NCBI GenBank assembly: GCA_010093515.1
Contig: MU001670.1
Span: 1,404,177-1,468,176, forward strand
DNA length: 64,000 nt
Source of the DNA: Lineolata rhizophorae
Taxonomy: Eukaryota; Ascomycota; Dothideomycetes; Lineolatales; Lineolataceae
Direction of reading: 5' to 3'
Shown here: one piece after another, positions 1-11,778 of the stretch
Layout: each line of letters begins with the position of its first letter
How positions within the stretch are numbered: the stretch's first letter is position 1
Notes under the pieces: model-generated
The model's database searches: none
What the model was told of the DNA's origin: nothing
What the model saw: only the letters and a program-made list of their open reading frames with translations
Translations under genes and position numbers: made by a program

Positions 1-1457
1 CATGGCCAGGAATGGAGCGCTCGCAGTCTGGGTATGAGCACAGGTGAGGCTTCGAGCCGTGGCCATGCATCCCGTGGGCTTCGCGCTCGTGCCTGAGAAG
101 GCAGGCAGTAGAGGAGAAACGCAGATCGATGCATGAATTAATCTTGCAACGAAACGGCTTCAGGTGTGAATCAACGTACTTGCTGAATTATAAGTCAGAT
201 TTATGTCGTAAATCGTTTAAAGGCGTCTAATTAGACACTTACTCGTAATTACACTTCAGCTTAATAGCGCGGTGATTGCAACCCTGCTGGCCTTCAAACG
301 GGCAATGGAAGAAATCATCCTTTCCGGGTTTCGCGTTGTAAAGCGGATGCGATCGGGCCAATTTGATCTCTGCTTCTTCGCTCGCCGGACGTTGCCCGGT
401 AGTCGAGACAGAATAGTCATCCAGGTCATCTGCGGCGGCTTCTCCCATGGACTCCGGACCTGGCCTCTCGATGCTATGGGAAGTGTTAGATGCAGTAAAA
501 GAGTAGTGTGAGCATCCTCCTTACCTTGGGATGCTGATAAAACTGTGGCGGTTGTCTGCTAAGTCGAATATCCCTACGGTTTCATGGCTGTCGTGGATTG
601 CCGACCCGGTTGGTGAGACGATGGTCGAGGGGTCGATACTTCCGTGGGGTACGGCGGCAGATGACCGCCGCATCACATCCTGAGACATCATGGCTTGGCC
701 CGGCTGGGGTCCTGGGTACGACTGCGTGCGCACCGGAACCGACCCAGCTCCACCTTGCTGTTGGTACCGCAAGGACAAGGGGTGAGGTTGCCTTAGCTGA
801 ACACCTACGTCTTCCGGTATGTACTCTCCTTGCGGGCGGAATTGGCCCCATCCCGCCTCCACGTTCATGAAGGGATTGTTGTATGACTGCGGCTCAGGTG
901 GCGTCCAGGTATCCTCCACTCTACCTTCCACATCTGAGCCTTGCCCTAAGGAACGGGCACCTGATAGAGATAGCTGCTGCGACGACTGGAAATCGAAGTT
1001 GGAGGGACGACCCGCGCCTGCCGAGTTCTGGCTGAAATTGGTGTAGGTGAGACCAGGGTCGGCGAGAGACGGGCTATCTATAAGGGGTGACTGCATCACA
1101 ATGCTAGGCCTGGGCTGAGATCCTTGGCGTGATCCGTGGCTGTCGGAACCTTGAGAAGGCGAGTACCGCATGTACTGCTCAAAGAAAGGGTTCTGATCCA
1201 CATAACCGTACTGGCCGCTAGGTCCAGAAACTGGCACCTGGCCAGTGGTGTCTGGTTGGCTCATATACGTGCTGTCATCCATGCTGGAACTGTCATCATA
1301 ATCCTGGAGGTACTCCTTGGTCAGAGGGTCCATCTCACTCCAGTCCTCGCTATGGAAGGTCAGAGTGTCAAAGTCAGACACTCCTTCGTCACTGGCTTGG
1401 ATCCTCTCCGGAGAAACGAAAGAAAAGTCTCCAGCAGAAGGCTCGCAAGAAAACACG
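1..1457 (-). CDS. C2H2 zinc-finger transcription factor, 3' end off window
   Basis: Probable nuclear DNA-binding regulator of the Pezizomycotina C2H2 type. I read three exons on the minus strand: 1457-525, 473-243 and 182 to beyond base 1. They join through introns 524-474 (GTAAGG...ATAG) and 242-183 (GTAAGT...TTCAG), and both junctions keep frame. The first 311 residues are acidic, Ser/Gln/Pro-rich and look disordered, as in an activation region. The zinc-binding part begins in exon 2 with FHCPFEGQQGC, crosses the intron as KCNYDKYVDSHLKPFRCK, and continues with CIDLRFSSTACLLRHEREAH and a third Cys pair, CSYPDC. This spacing is typical of a widespread uncharacterised fungal family. The start is not resolved: base 1457 follows a good acceptor (CTAACCC...TTTCAG), so a first exon lies upstream; the first in-frame ATG inside this exon is at residue 42. 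Target genes are unknown. Confidence 0.85.
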
Positions 1458-4400
1458 CTGAAACAGAAAAGGGTTAGTTACTCCAATTCCGGCATCAGGA
1501 AAACGCAAAAGGGTTTAGAAGACCAAGTGAAGGAAATCAATAAAATAGCAAATAACAAGAGACGAAAAGAAAATGCCATTTGGTGTGCCACAGGAACCAG
1601 GGTAGAGAGTGCCTAGAGGTGAGCGTTAGTTAACAGCCTTGCAATGGCAACTAGAGTTACCGACCAGGTGTTCAACGTGTCTACCTTGGACACGCGCTTG
1701 ACGAACCATGGTTCCGGTGAAATGCACGCTGGCAGTATCCTCAAAGACTGCACTTCCCATCCAGAGGCAACAAGATGCAAAATGGACGGCCAGGTCGAAG
1801 CTAACAACGGAGTCGTCATTGTCGTACATGGGGCGGCGACCCGATTGTGTTTCGGCACCAGCGCGCATCATCTTAGTTGACCATTCCACGTCAGTATGAG
1901 CCACACGAGAGGGTCGGAGGAGACACGCAGTGGACCTCATGTCCATCTTGTACGTACTACGAAGGCTACGGGAGCCTGACCAAATGTAGTCCGCCGGCTG
2001 TCCGGATGGTTTCAACAATGCGAGAGTTGCGAGATCCGATCCATTAGCTGGCTCCCCAGAAAAGCGGTTAGAGTGGCCCGATGTCCTGGCTTTCCATGGT
2101 ATTATCCATCCATGGCAAGTTTAAGTCCATAAGGCTCCAATAGCGGTACGGTCCTCGCTCCTAGTCTGGTGGGACCCGTCCAGTAGCAGTATCGCACCCA
2201 GCTCAGCGCGTGCCTGTATAGGTCGCGCGTTCCACAAGCTGTCGGGCACTACAATCGAGGTTGTCGGCATGCGCGTGGTGTTTGGACGATCCCGCACCGC
2301 GTTTGCACGCTCGGCACTCGAGAAGTGAAGCCTACGAATCCTGGTCTGCGCGACCGTGGGTGGTGTGCATCCTACAGAGTGACGACAGGTGGAATCCACA
2401 TTTTGACATTTCTCCCAAAGTCCAGCGGCCTTGTTCGCCGATATGTCCGGTGAGAGTATTCATTTGATTTCTGTGCTTAGAAGTACTTGCGTATTCCAAG
2501 GGGAGCTACTTACCTGTTGCCGTGCGACCAGCACCTGACGTTATTTTTGAATCGCTGAGTCCATTCGGGTCCGGAAAATTCCATGCGGAAATCCATGGGG
2601 TAGAGGGACAGTCCTAGAGCCTGGAGAACCGGCTAAAAGGACCCTGACCAGTAAACAAACATCCTTGGAAATCCTGACGGTCTTGTGGTGACGACCACTG
2701 ATGGCATGCGTTTTGAAAAGACACGGCGACAGAAAAGAAAGAGAAAAATAGAAGTTGAGAGGGAAACACTTCTCAGACTGGCAAGGAAAATACATTCCGG
2801 GGGCGCAACATAGGTGACAGAAAGAAGAAAGTTAAGAAATAAATTTTTTTAAAAAAAAAAAAAAGAAAAAAAAGACTGCAATTGCGATAACGACCAGTGG
2901 TGTGGGTAATACCTGGTTGGGGTTCCTTTTGCTGGGCTGGAATCTTTCATCCTGAGAGCGGAGTGGGCGCTCGAAGGCTTAATTTCTCAAATCTGCAGCG
3001 GAGCTGACGAGCCGGCGACGAGAAGGCGCTTGAAAAGTGGATGACAATGGCCGTGGTTGCTTGAGGGTGCGACGGGCGACGGGCTCGTAGGCGTGCAGAA
3101 GTGAAGGGGGAAGGAAGAGAGAAAGGGCAGGCCGGCGAGCTGAAAAGGACGCGAGGGATAGCTGGCGCTAGCGCGAGGCATCGATGCGTTGGCGGGTGGG
3201 TGGGGGAGCAGCGTCGAGCGGTCAAGCATGCGGCGGCGTGACGGCGTCCGAGGCGGGCAGGTCGACGCACGGTTTCTTGCTGGCGAGCTGGTGGGTTCCG
3301 GTCGGTCAGCCCCTCGTTGCGGCGCCCTGAGAGGCATTGGCTGCCGGGGAGCCCGCCGTCTTTTATTCGCACGGGGCGCTCTCGCGAGTCATTTGCGGCC
3401 GGCCGGAGCGGCCGCGGACCGCAGGTGGTTGGCTATCCGCCCGTCCTACCGCCGTCACACTGCGGCCGGCGGCTGCCCAGGCCCCATGCGCCGAGGGAGC
3501 CCTGGCCGCCCGCTGCGTTATTGACGTGTCCAGGCCGAAAAAGAAACGCCGTCGAACTGCTGCCGGGGCCCGCTCCTGTGGCCGCGCCTGTGGCCGTCAC
3601 ACGGCCGCGTTCCAGAAGGGAGCGTCCCCGGCGCGCTCCGCCGCTCGAGCACACCGGCGGCCGTGCATGGCGCCCACATGGATGCGCCCTTACCGGTTAC
3701 CCAGTCGGCGCCTCTCATTCGCGCATTGCCTGTTTGCGTGTCCGTCTTGCCCGCTCGCCGGCTGTGCGCGAATAGATGACGGGCGACCCGGCTCGCCGCG
3801 AAGATGCTGCGCGCTTGCTCGGAAGAGGCACGCATCCAGACCAGTATATAGGTAGAATTGCCTCCTTGCATGCCCCGCGAGCGAGAGACGGGGCCGGTAC
3901 GATGCTGCGGACGCCCAGGGGCTCCCCGGCACCTGCGTGCCTGGCCTTGCAGTAGGGCAACAGAGCAGACGAAACGTTATCGCACCAACAAAGTCAGCGG
4001 CGCTCGACGCCGGACCGCTGCAGCGCCGCAGCTACACGTTCATTTGCACCAATCACGGGGTCCGGCGACCTCGCCGCACGAGAGCCAATGATTTGTCTGG
4101 TCGTCGTCTCACGACAGCAGCCGGAGCAGCCGTATGGACTGGTAACAAGGTCGCCAGCCGATGGCCCTCGGTCCACGTAGCGGTTATGACATCGGCGGCT
4201 GGGACCCTCTCGACGCGGCAGCCGGACCGCGGAGCGGACAGTCCAGCCTCCCGCTCCCCGCGAGCAGCCACCAAAGCCAAAATACTTCACCAGAGACTCA
4301 CCATTGCCGTCACCAAACCGTCCAGAGGATACGGAGTAGAGGGCGGACGAGGAACTGTTCCGCACTCCCCTGCCCGCCATTAACCAGGGCTGTCTGCGGT

Positions 4401-5894
4401 CGAAAGCTGGGCCCCAGTACTCCGTACCAAGCCAGGCTGCTTCCGGGCTCCGGTTCCTTTTCTTTTCTCTTAACGTCTTTCGGCAGGTCAAGAGCAAATC
4501 GCTTTTTCAGGTGACGAAACCAACCTGTAACGCGGCGGTGGGGTAGGCGCCACACGCTGGACCCTGGATCTAGTCTGCGATTAGTCTCTCGTCGCACGTA
4601 AAGTCGTTCGCAAAGGACTTGTGGTTGGTCGGGAATGTCTCCAAATGGGGGCTTCAGTTGATATGGTGAAAGACGGTCGAAGTTTCTCCTCAGCGATCCG
4701 CGGACCGATCAGATGAACTTTGCATTTGAAATCGAAAATCATCATTGACCCCACAGGGCAGTGCCTGTTACTACCTAGGTAGGCATGAAGAACAGGGGAC
4801 ACATACCTATGTGCTCATTCTCGGGTCCCAGATGGGGAGGTCCCGAAAGATCATCAGAATCTCCTGACGATCGCTAGTGTCGGCATCCCGGAATTGAACC
4901 GTTGATGAGGGCTCCCAGAATTACGCCGAGTGCGCTTCAACACGAGATAAGTACCGGTAGTTTGAGTTTAAGCCAACCGGGAGGCGGCATGGCAAGCTCG
5001 TCATTTCTGTGCGGTTAGCTTCGCGCAAGGTTCATCCTCCGTGATGCGGTCGAGGAGAAACCGGCCACTGAAACAAGAGTGGAGATGACGCAAATCGGAC
5101 AAATACGGCCCTTGTTCTCCACATCGCCGTGTCTCTCCCCGTCGTACCAGCATTTGCCCGGCAACCCCAGAGAGTTGGAGGAGGAAGATGGCAGTGCACA
5201 AGACGATGCGAGCGGCCGGTTTATTGCTCCATTTTGACGCAATGAGAGCCACGGCCCACGCTTTGATCGACAGTTGATCGAACTGGGGCCGGCCCAAGGG
5301 GAGCGTGTTCCGCGCAGCTGGAGAGCAGATGGTTCGGAAGAATCCAACCCATGATTCCAGAAGCATCTCCATAGTGCTCTCACCCCGTCGCACGGCTTCG
5401 GCCGCTGGCACCAGCACCCGAAGAGGCAGCAGGCGCGATAAAGAGCATGCAAGTCATCTTCCCGCCGAGAAGCGCGTCGGAAAGACGGGCAGAAAAGCCG
5501 GCGAGCGCACGGATGGAAGGGCTGACCTTTATCATCTTGGTGGGGTGGTGCTCTTTTTCCATGCGAGAAACGCGGAGAGACGCATTGCGACGGCGGCCGA
5601 CGGTTAGAAAACGAAAGGGAGGGCGAGAAGGACGTCAGAGCGAGATGGGCGAGCGAAAGGAGCGCAAGAGCATTCTCGGTGCCACCGCCTCGAGGCGGTC
5701 TCTTGGGCAGCAGCAGATCTTCTTTCGGGGAAGCACGGAGAGGTCGGCGGGCTCGCTTCCCCGCGACACGCGATTGGCCGATCGGGCGAGAGCCGCATCC
5801 GCCAGCCGACCGACGGGGATCGGGGACAGCTTTCAGGTTCGCGTCGTCTTGCGTCGCGCCCGCCTCCAACCGCGCCTATCCTACACCGCGCGCG
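1458..5894. other. Divergent intergenic region between the C2H2 gene and USE1
   Basis: 4.4 kb with no convincing gene. It must hold the missing first exon(s) and promoter of the C2H2 gene and the promoter of USE1. An A-rich tract (T7 then interrupted A runs) lies at 2841-2874. The 3.0-4.6 kb part is strongly GC-rich, so its long open frames are probably chance. A minus-strand frame at 5417-5001 (138 codons, one hydrophobic stretch) is the only one with slightly protein-like content; I could not match it to a family. Confidence 0.6.
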
Positions 5895-6869
5895 ATGGCC
5901 AGGACCTCGCCCGCAGACGCGGATGCCGCTGTCGTCAGCCTTGCCCGCCTCCTGGCCCACCTGGAGGGCTCCGTCCTCTCTCCAGATGCGGACCCCTCCC
6001 TCCGCTCCTCGCCCTACGAGCGATCCAAGGTGGACGCGGTACGTGGATGCCAGCCCCCAATCCCCCGCTTGGCTAAATGAGCCATGCCGCTAACGGCACG
6101 TCAGAACCTCGAATATGCTCGGACGCTCCTCCTCCGCCTCGAGCATGAGAGCGCCGGGATCAAGGACCTAGGCAAGAAGCAGGCTGTGCTGGCCGACATC
6201 CAGACGAAGCGCCAGGTTATCAAGCAGTTGAACCAGCGCCTCTACGAATTAAAGCAACTAGATCTCGATTTGGAACACACCGACGAGTCAGATAGTGAGA
6301 CTGATGAGCTCGACGACGAGACGGCCCCGTCCTATGGCCCCCGTCTCCATCATGCCACGTCGGGGATCGACTCTGAAAACCCGCCCGGCGAAGGCGCTAT
6401 ATCACAATCGGCGGCAGCGGAAGTAACCTCAACTCTACGTTCACGGAAGGGGCAGGAGAACTCAATTGATTCAGCTGCCGCTACCGGAACTGACTTGTTC
6501 GCCGGAAAGCGTCCCAAGTCCCCAACATCCGACGATCCAGCTGAACGAAGCGAGAAACTACTCAGCCACAACCGCATGGAGCAAGATGCTCTAACATCAT
6601 CCATGCTCAAAATGGCACAGGCGTTGAAAGTGCAGTCGGTCCAGTTCGGCGAGTCGTTGGAAGCTGAAAAGGGCGTGCTTGACCGCGCTGGGAAAGGGTT
6701 GGATAAGAACACAACTGGCATGGAGGCTGCCGAGAGACGGATGGGAACACTGAGGCGTATGACCGAAGGGAAAGGTTGGTGGGGCCGTATGATGCTCTAT
6801 GCCTGGATTGCTGGATTGTGGGTGCTGTTGTTGGTTATTGTATTCGTGCTACCAAAGTTGAGGTTTTAA
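5895..6869 (+). CDS. USE1: USE1-type ER SNARE
   Basis: Tail-anchored SNARE of the ER that fuses COPI retrograde vesicles from the Golgi, acting in the known Use1-Sec20-Ufe1-Sec22 complex. Two exons: 5895-6038 and 6105-6869, with intron 6039-6104 (GTACGT, branch GCTAAC, GTCAG), encoding about 302 residues. The start ATGGCCAGG at 5895 gives an N-terminus whose helix SLARLLAHLEGS and YERSKVDANLEYARTLLLRLE fit the USE1 N-terminal region. A Lys/Gln-rich helix follows, then an acidic linker (DESDSETDELDDE), a SNARE-like coiled coil beginning near MEQDALTSSMLKMAQ, and a single C-terminal membrane anchor (YAWIAGLWVLLLVIVFVLP) ending three residues past it. I did not assign the zero-layer residue with confidence. 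The gene is tail-to-tail with epsilon-COP, a coat subunit of the same transport step. Confidence 0.9.
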
Positions 6870-7186
6870 TCCCAAGAAGAAACCAAGCCTTTTCCTTTTT
6901 TGTACAGTATGGCACGAAGCACGTAACTATGGCGTTCGAAGGTTAAACATGATACCCATGGAAATGCAGATAAAGTCGGAGTTTTTTTCAAACTAGCCAT
7001 GCCCTTGCACCTAGGACCTACATGTATCGTCGCATCATCCAAAGCCTGGATTCTAGTACGTACACCGAAACTGCCCATAGACCATTTCCGAGTCCGAATT
7101 TTGTGAAACTTTTCCGCCCACAAAGCGGTAATCCATGGTTTTAAGTATGAACAAAGCCAAGAAGGATGGAATACCTCGACCATTAT
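6870..7186. other. Convergent 3' spacer USE1/epsilon-COP
   Basis: 317 bases between two stop codons. It presumably holds both 3' untranslated ends and poly(A) sites. I saw no gene. Confidence 0.7.
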
Positions 7187-8338
7187 TCAAGGCTCGAATT
7201 TCGGGGTGTACTTCGCCCGCGCCGTCTCAAAAAGCTCCTTCTTCTCGTTCAGATCGAGGAGCAATTTGTGTCCTGGGTCGACCTTAGCAAGGTTCTCCTT
7301 CAGCTCCGTAGAGTCCTTGCCCTGAATCGTATTGAGAACGATCGTGTTCGCGATGACGTCCGCATCTTTCGAGTCTGCTTCAGCGGCTTGCTTCAGAGCG
7401 GCCTCCGCTTCCTCCGCACGCCCGAGGTGAAGCTCTGCCAGGGCTTGCGAGACCAAGGTCCGGACGCTGCTCGTTGCGGGCGCTTGCGCAAGCTCTTCGA
7501 ACACGTAGAAGGCAGCTTGGTACTTCTCACTGCCCTACATTTGCAATATTAGAGCTTCCGCTTCTGGAATGAAAGCCAATTCGAGCCTCGATCACGAACC
7601 TGCCGCATTCCTACCCAGGACTCCGCGATGTTGACCAACAAATTGTCCTGCGCCCACTTGCGCGCCTGTTGCGCTTCCTTGATCGCGAGATCCAGTCTGT
7701 TCTGCTGCAGGTGGACCTGCACGATCAAGGCGACACTAGTGAGACCTCACGTCAGCCGGCGATACACATACACAAATATGCACATGAATAAAACATCAAA
7801 GCTGTCGTTCCGTCCGTCCGATTTTCCACATGGCAAGATAGGGCGCGTAGGTGGGCAGCATACGCGTCTAAGCTACCCTGGTGCTTGCTCAAGAGCGCAA
7901 GCGCTTCTTCCGCCCGTCCGACGCCGGCGAGCACAGTGCCGCAGCACAGCTGCACGCTCAGATTATCCCCTTCCTTGTCGGCTAGCTTCGCGGCCGCCTC
8001 TACGGGCGCCTCGTCGGCCGGCGCTTTCAAGTGTTCGGCGAGGGTCTTCACGGCGGCGAGGTCGGGGACCGAGGAAGCCTCCTTGGACACGGCGGCGAGG
8101 ACTCCATCGTACTGCTTGAGGGCGAGCTGGGCGCGCAACTTGAGGACACGGGCGGGAAGCTGGTTTGAATCGCTGAAGGAGGAGGTATCGAACTCGAGGA
8201 CAGCGGAGTATTGGCCCTGATGGAAGGCGTTGTGGATATTGACGAGCTCTGTATTTTAAGCACATTTTGTTAGTTATCGACCCCCACGATGGGATTCCCT
8301 CATGTGCGCGAACCTCCTTCTGCAGAATAGGGATCCAT
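7187..8338 (-). CDS. SEC28: Coatomer epsilon subunit (COPI)
   Basis: Epsilon-COP, the TPR-like subunit that stabilises alpha-COP in the COPI coat on Golgi membranes. Four exons on the minus strand: 8338-8314, 8248-7864, 7735-7600 and 7534-7187, giving about 297 residues, the usual family length. The 25-nt first exon encodes MDPYSAEG and joins to ELVNIHNAFHQGQYS, the typical family start. Later family blocks are LPARVLKLRAQLALKQYD, LLSKHQGSLDAVALIVQVH, DNLLVNIAESWVGMRQ and, in exon 4, YQAAFYVFEELAQAP. Intron 1 has branch AACTAAC. The donors of introns 1 and 3 are GTTCGC and GTTCGT, weaker than the usual GTAAGT/GTATGT, yet phase and protein continuity support them. The C-terminus ends ARAKYTPKFEP. 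Its tail-to-tail neighbour is USE1. Confidence 0.93.
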
Positions 8339-10779
8339 TGCGGGGTGGCTGCAAAGATGCGAACAAGTGCACAGTGTAAAGAGCGTTATATCTGAAAGTT
8401 GGACGGCAACGTAAGCGAGCCAAAAACTCAGGCGCGCTTAGCAGCCTACGGTATATAGGCGCTAACACAAGAAATAAGCTTCAACTTGATCTATTTAGCC
8501 CAAGATACATGGCAACTTTACCAACCTGTAGTTAAGAGGTAGGTATTTTTTTGGGAAGGTATATGTTGTCCGCGTTGCGCAATCTTAGACAACTATATGT
8601 CTCCTATCTAGAGCCAGGTCGTGGATATAGACTAGATCGCGACCTCCCGGCATAGGGAAGTTAATTGTCTAACATTTCAACGAATGGCATACGTACATGT
8701 TGAATTTATGTCTAAATTACAGCACGTGCAATGAAATAATTTCAAGCAGCAGGCTCTAACGGGTGGTTGAAAGTTGGACACGAATGCAGCTTTCACCAGA
8801 GTCAATATCTCAGAACGGCTTTCTCGAGGATTTCCCCAAAATTGGGAGACTGCTTGCCTCGGAGGAAGGGAATTATCTATGTACATATACACATATACGT
8901 AGGACAATATTGAGTCCATGCCTTTGACATCTCACCATTCAACATGAAGTAGTCCTACTAGGACTACTCTCGGCTGATTATGTCGCCCGCTATCTCGTAG
9001 CAGACGTCGTCCGTCGTCTAGCTTACTACGAAAATATATGCATAGGAACTGTTGCTCAATTTAGAAAGTGATGAGAAGCTGTTTGCCTTGCTAAGAGTAG
9101 GTAAGGTACTTTTAGAATAGGGTTGTGTGGACCTGGAGTATGTTGTACAAGGACTGGTAGGCAAGTTAAAGGCGGGCGACCTAGGAATCTCTTTAAACAA
9201 CTACTATGGGGATTAGTCCTCCCCAAAAAGAACCGCGTACATCTTGTTAGATTATTACTACTGCAGCCGCTCACCCTTCGATTCAAACCCTACGATACTA
9301 GCCGAGCTCGACGCTCAAACTAGGGAATGTGAAATCTCATATTGAGAAACTCTATGCCTTCATCTGCGTCCAAAGTGTGTTGTTATAGGTGAGCTAATGA
9401 CTAGCCACCTAAATTTTTAAGTGATCATGCGGTTACTAGTAGTTTCGATATGACTTAGAGGCTCCTGGAATCATCTAGGGTATAATACTTGCCTATTCTA
9501 AAGGTGTGGAGCAACTTGCTAGCAGCAGTGAAGGATCTATCCGTAGGGCATGCACATTCCGGTGATGAATTATAAGGAAATACGATTATTAAGCGATGCC
9601 GCAAATAAGGTTATAGTGCTATTTCTATACTCAAATAATCAAATTTCGGAAGATTTGTGAGATCAGGAGCGTCTACCACATAGCTCCTCGAAAATCCAAT
9701 TAAGGAGGGCTACCGGCCGTCAGGCGAAATTGCCAACCGCATTTTTGGCTGCGTTTCTAAGGTTTTAGTTGTAGCAAATGAAGAGTGGGACTTTGAACGT
9801 GATCTGAATGCTTTTAGAAGATGGCAGAGGGACCTATCGGTTGTGGAATCTATATGTGGTTTGGAAGAATCATCGTGGTATTCGAAACGAGGGTCAATGA
9901 CGGCCTGTGAGGGCCAAGTAATAGGCAAGAAAAAAGTCGTCTTTCCTTTGAAGAGGAGGACCAGCATTTCAAGCCCCTGGATTCATATCCTCTAAACCCT
10001 GTTCTGCTAGTTCAGTTGTTCCTGCATTTGCCGGAGTGCTAGGAGATGTCTCTAAAAACAAACTCACCGTTCCTTAACAACTCATTCTGGGAAGACATTC
10101 TGGGCTTATCCCTTTCCTTTTTCTATCCTGGCTCATATATAGACCGTGGTACGAATTTCAAAATTTTAGCTAATGGGGACCTAGAATGGTGGACCACAAC
10201 TAGAATATAGGGTAATATGTCAAGCAGCACTGGCTACCGGGCATTGTCATTAAAGTTAGTTAAACATACTTATAGTTACAAGGCAAATTTAATAATATAA
10301 ACTTGCGGTACACAAAAAAGGACCGAACGTGTGTAGGCGAGATTACTGTCTCCACAGTCTTCTTTAGGCGATCGACAGTTCCCATGCTGGATGATTGACG
10401 GAGCAAGTTTGATTGGCTCGAAGATCATGACCAACAGAAAAAGTACTGAGTTAGGCAGATGTATTAGCATTTCTCACTGTAGAAACTGATGGATAAGGGG
10501 CCTTAGAACTTTCTAATCCCTTTTATTTTATAATTTTTCTAAGGCTCAAAATCAGGTTTGTAGCTCACGGCTTCGGCATAACTGCCGCTGTAACCCAAGA
10601 CTCTGCCCCGCTCGTATACCCCACCATCCTGCTTCCTCTCAGCAAGACGTCATCGCGGTGCAAAGGTCTCAAGCTCGTCAGACCACCAATTTGGATCGAC
10701 CCAAATACGCTTCCCTGGGGCACGGTCTACCCTAAAATCAGTTCCAATTTCATCCTCCAGGTACCGGGGCTACAGCAAC
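8339..10779. other. AT-rich gene-free block
   Basis: 2.4 kb visibly richer in A and T than the flanking DNA, with many stops in every frame and no recognisable protein. It contains the epsilon-COP promoter at its left and the oxidoreductase promoter at its right. A short near-perfect palindrome lies at 8948-8968. Its base composition would fit the decayed remains of a repeat (possibly RIP-mutated), but I found no terminal repeats or transposase/reverse transcriptase motif, so that is inference only. Confidence 0.5.
8948..8968. repeat. 21-bp palindrome
   Basis: Two 10-base arms, AGTAGTCCTA and its exact reverse complement, around a single C. It could be a dimer-binding site or a cruciform-forming sequence. 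It lies about 600 bases upstream of the epsilon-COP start and 1.8 kb upstream of the oxidoreductase. Confidence 0.6.
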
Positions 10780-11778
10780 ATGATCAATTTTAGCGTCATC
10801 GGCACTGGCTGGATCAGCGACTCGTTCGTGCAGGCGGCGCATAAAACCAAAGCTTGGAAGCTCACGGCCGTATACTCGCGAACCGGCGAGAACGCTGAGA
10901 ACTTCGCAGAAAAGTACAATGTGACCAACACGTACACGGAATTGGACTCGCTGGGGCTGGACCCGGAGGTGCAGGCCGTGTACATTGCGAGCCCGAACTC
11001 ACTGCACTACTCGCAAGCGAAACTGATGCTGGTGGCGGGTAAGAACGTCATCTTGGAGAAACCGGCGACGAGCACCGTGGCCGAGTTCGAGGAGCTGTTC
11101 GCGCTGGCTAAGCAGCACCGCGTCTTCCTGCTCGAGGCTAACCGCCACATCCACGAAGTGAACTTCAAGGTGCTGCAGCGCAACCTCTCCGCCTTGGGGC
11201 CCATCTTCGGCGCGACCCTCAATTACGCCTCGTACTCGTCCCGCTTCAACAACGTCCTCGCCGGTGAGACGCCCAACGTCTTCTCGCTCAAGTACTCCGG
11301 CGGTGCTCTCGTCGACCTGGGCGTGTACCCGATCGCTGCTGCGGTAGCTCTCTTCGGTGCTCCCAAGGGCCAGATATACCGACCGGTCAAGTTGCCAAAT
11401 GGAGCCGACGGTGGCGGTGTTACGCTGCTTGATTACGGCAACTTTAGCGTCAGCATCACGGCGTCTAAGGTTTTCACGTCGACGGGGCCAAGCGAGGTGT
11501 ATGGACAGAATGGCACATTGATAATGAACGGGGTCACGGACATCGACCGCGTATCATTTTTGAACGCGAAGACGAAGGAGACGGTGGACTGGGCGCAACC
11601 AAAAGCGCCGTTAAACCTCCTAGAAGAGGCTACTGAGTTTGCGAGGATTATTAAGGGTAAGGATTGGGACGCAGCAACAAAGTTGGAGCAAATTAGCCGT
11701 ACAACACTAGCGATTACGACGGATCTACGAAGGCAGAATGGAATCGTGTTCGATTGCGAGAAAAATGGGAAAAAATGA
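10780..11778 (+). CDS. Gfo/Idh/MocA-family NAD(P)-dependent oxidoreductase
   Basis: Likely cytosolic NAD(P)-dependent sugar or polyol dehydrogenase; the substrate cannot be told from sequence. One uninterrupted frame of 332 codons starts at ATGATCAATTTT. The N-terminal Rossmann fold carries VIGTGWIS (residues 6-13, the nucleotide-binding glycine loop). The family signature EKP is at residues 93-95 (GKNVILEKPAT). The C-terminal half is the alpha/beta substrate domain, with GGALVDLGVYPIAAAVALFG. Length and both domains are complete. It has no intron, unlike most genes in this window, and its wording resembles short bacterial (Firmicutes-type) members more than the dihydrodiol-dehydrogenase-like enzymes common in fungi. 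Horizontal origin is therefore possible but untested. It borders the AT-rich block on its 5' side. Confidence 0.9.
   Translation: MINFSVIGTGWISDSFVQAAHKTKAWKLTAVYSRTGENAENFAEKYNVTNTYTELDSLGLDPEVQAVYIASPNSLHYSQAKLMLVAGKNVILEKPATSTVAEFEELFALAKQHRVFLLEANRHIHEVNFKVLQRNLSALGPIFGATLNYASYSSRFNNVLAGETPNVFSLKYSGGALVDLGVYPIAAAVALFGAPKGQIYRPVKLPNGADGGGVTLLDYGNFSVSITASKVFTSTGPSEVYGQNGTLIMNGVTDIDRVSFLNAKTKETVDWAQPKAPLNLLEEATEFARIIKGKDWDAATKLEQISRTTLAITTDLRRQNGIVFDCEKNGKK

Noticed and set aside
5001-5869. Overlapping minus-strand frames of 284 and 138 codons
   Set aside because: No recognisable domain, GC-rich context upstream of USE1, and two equally open frames; most likely chance, though the 138-codon frame is not excluded.
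9018-9323. Overlapping short frames in the AT-rich island as a transposon remnant
   Set aside because: No reverse transcriptase, integrase or transposase motif and no terminal repeats could be seen.
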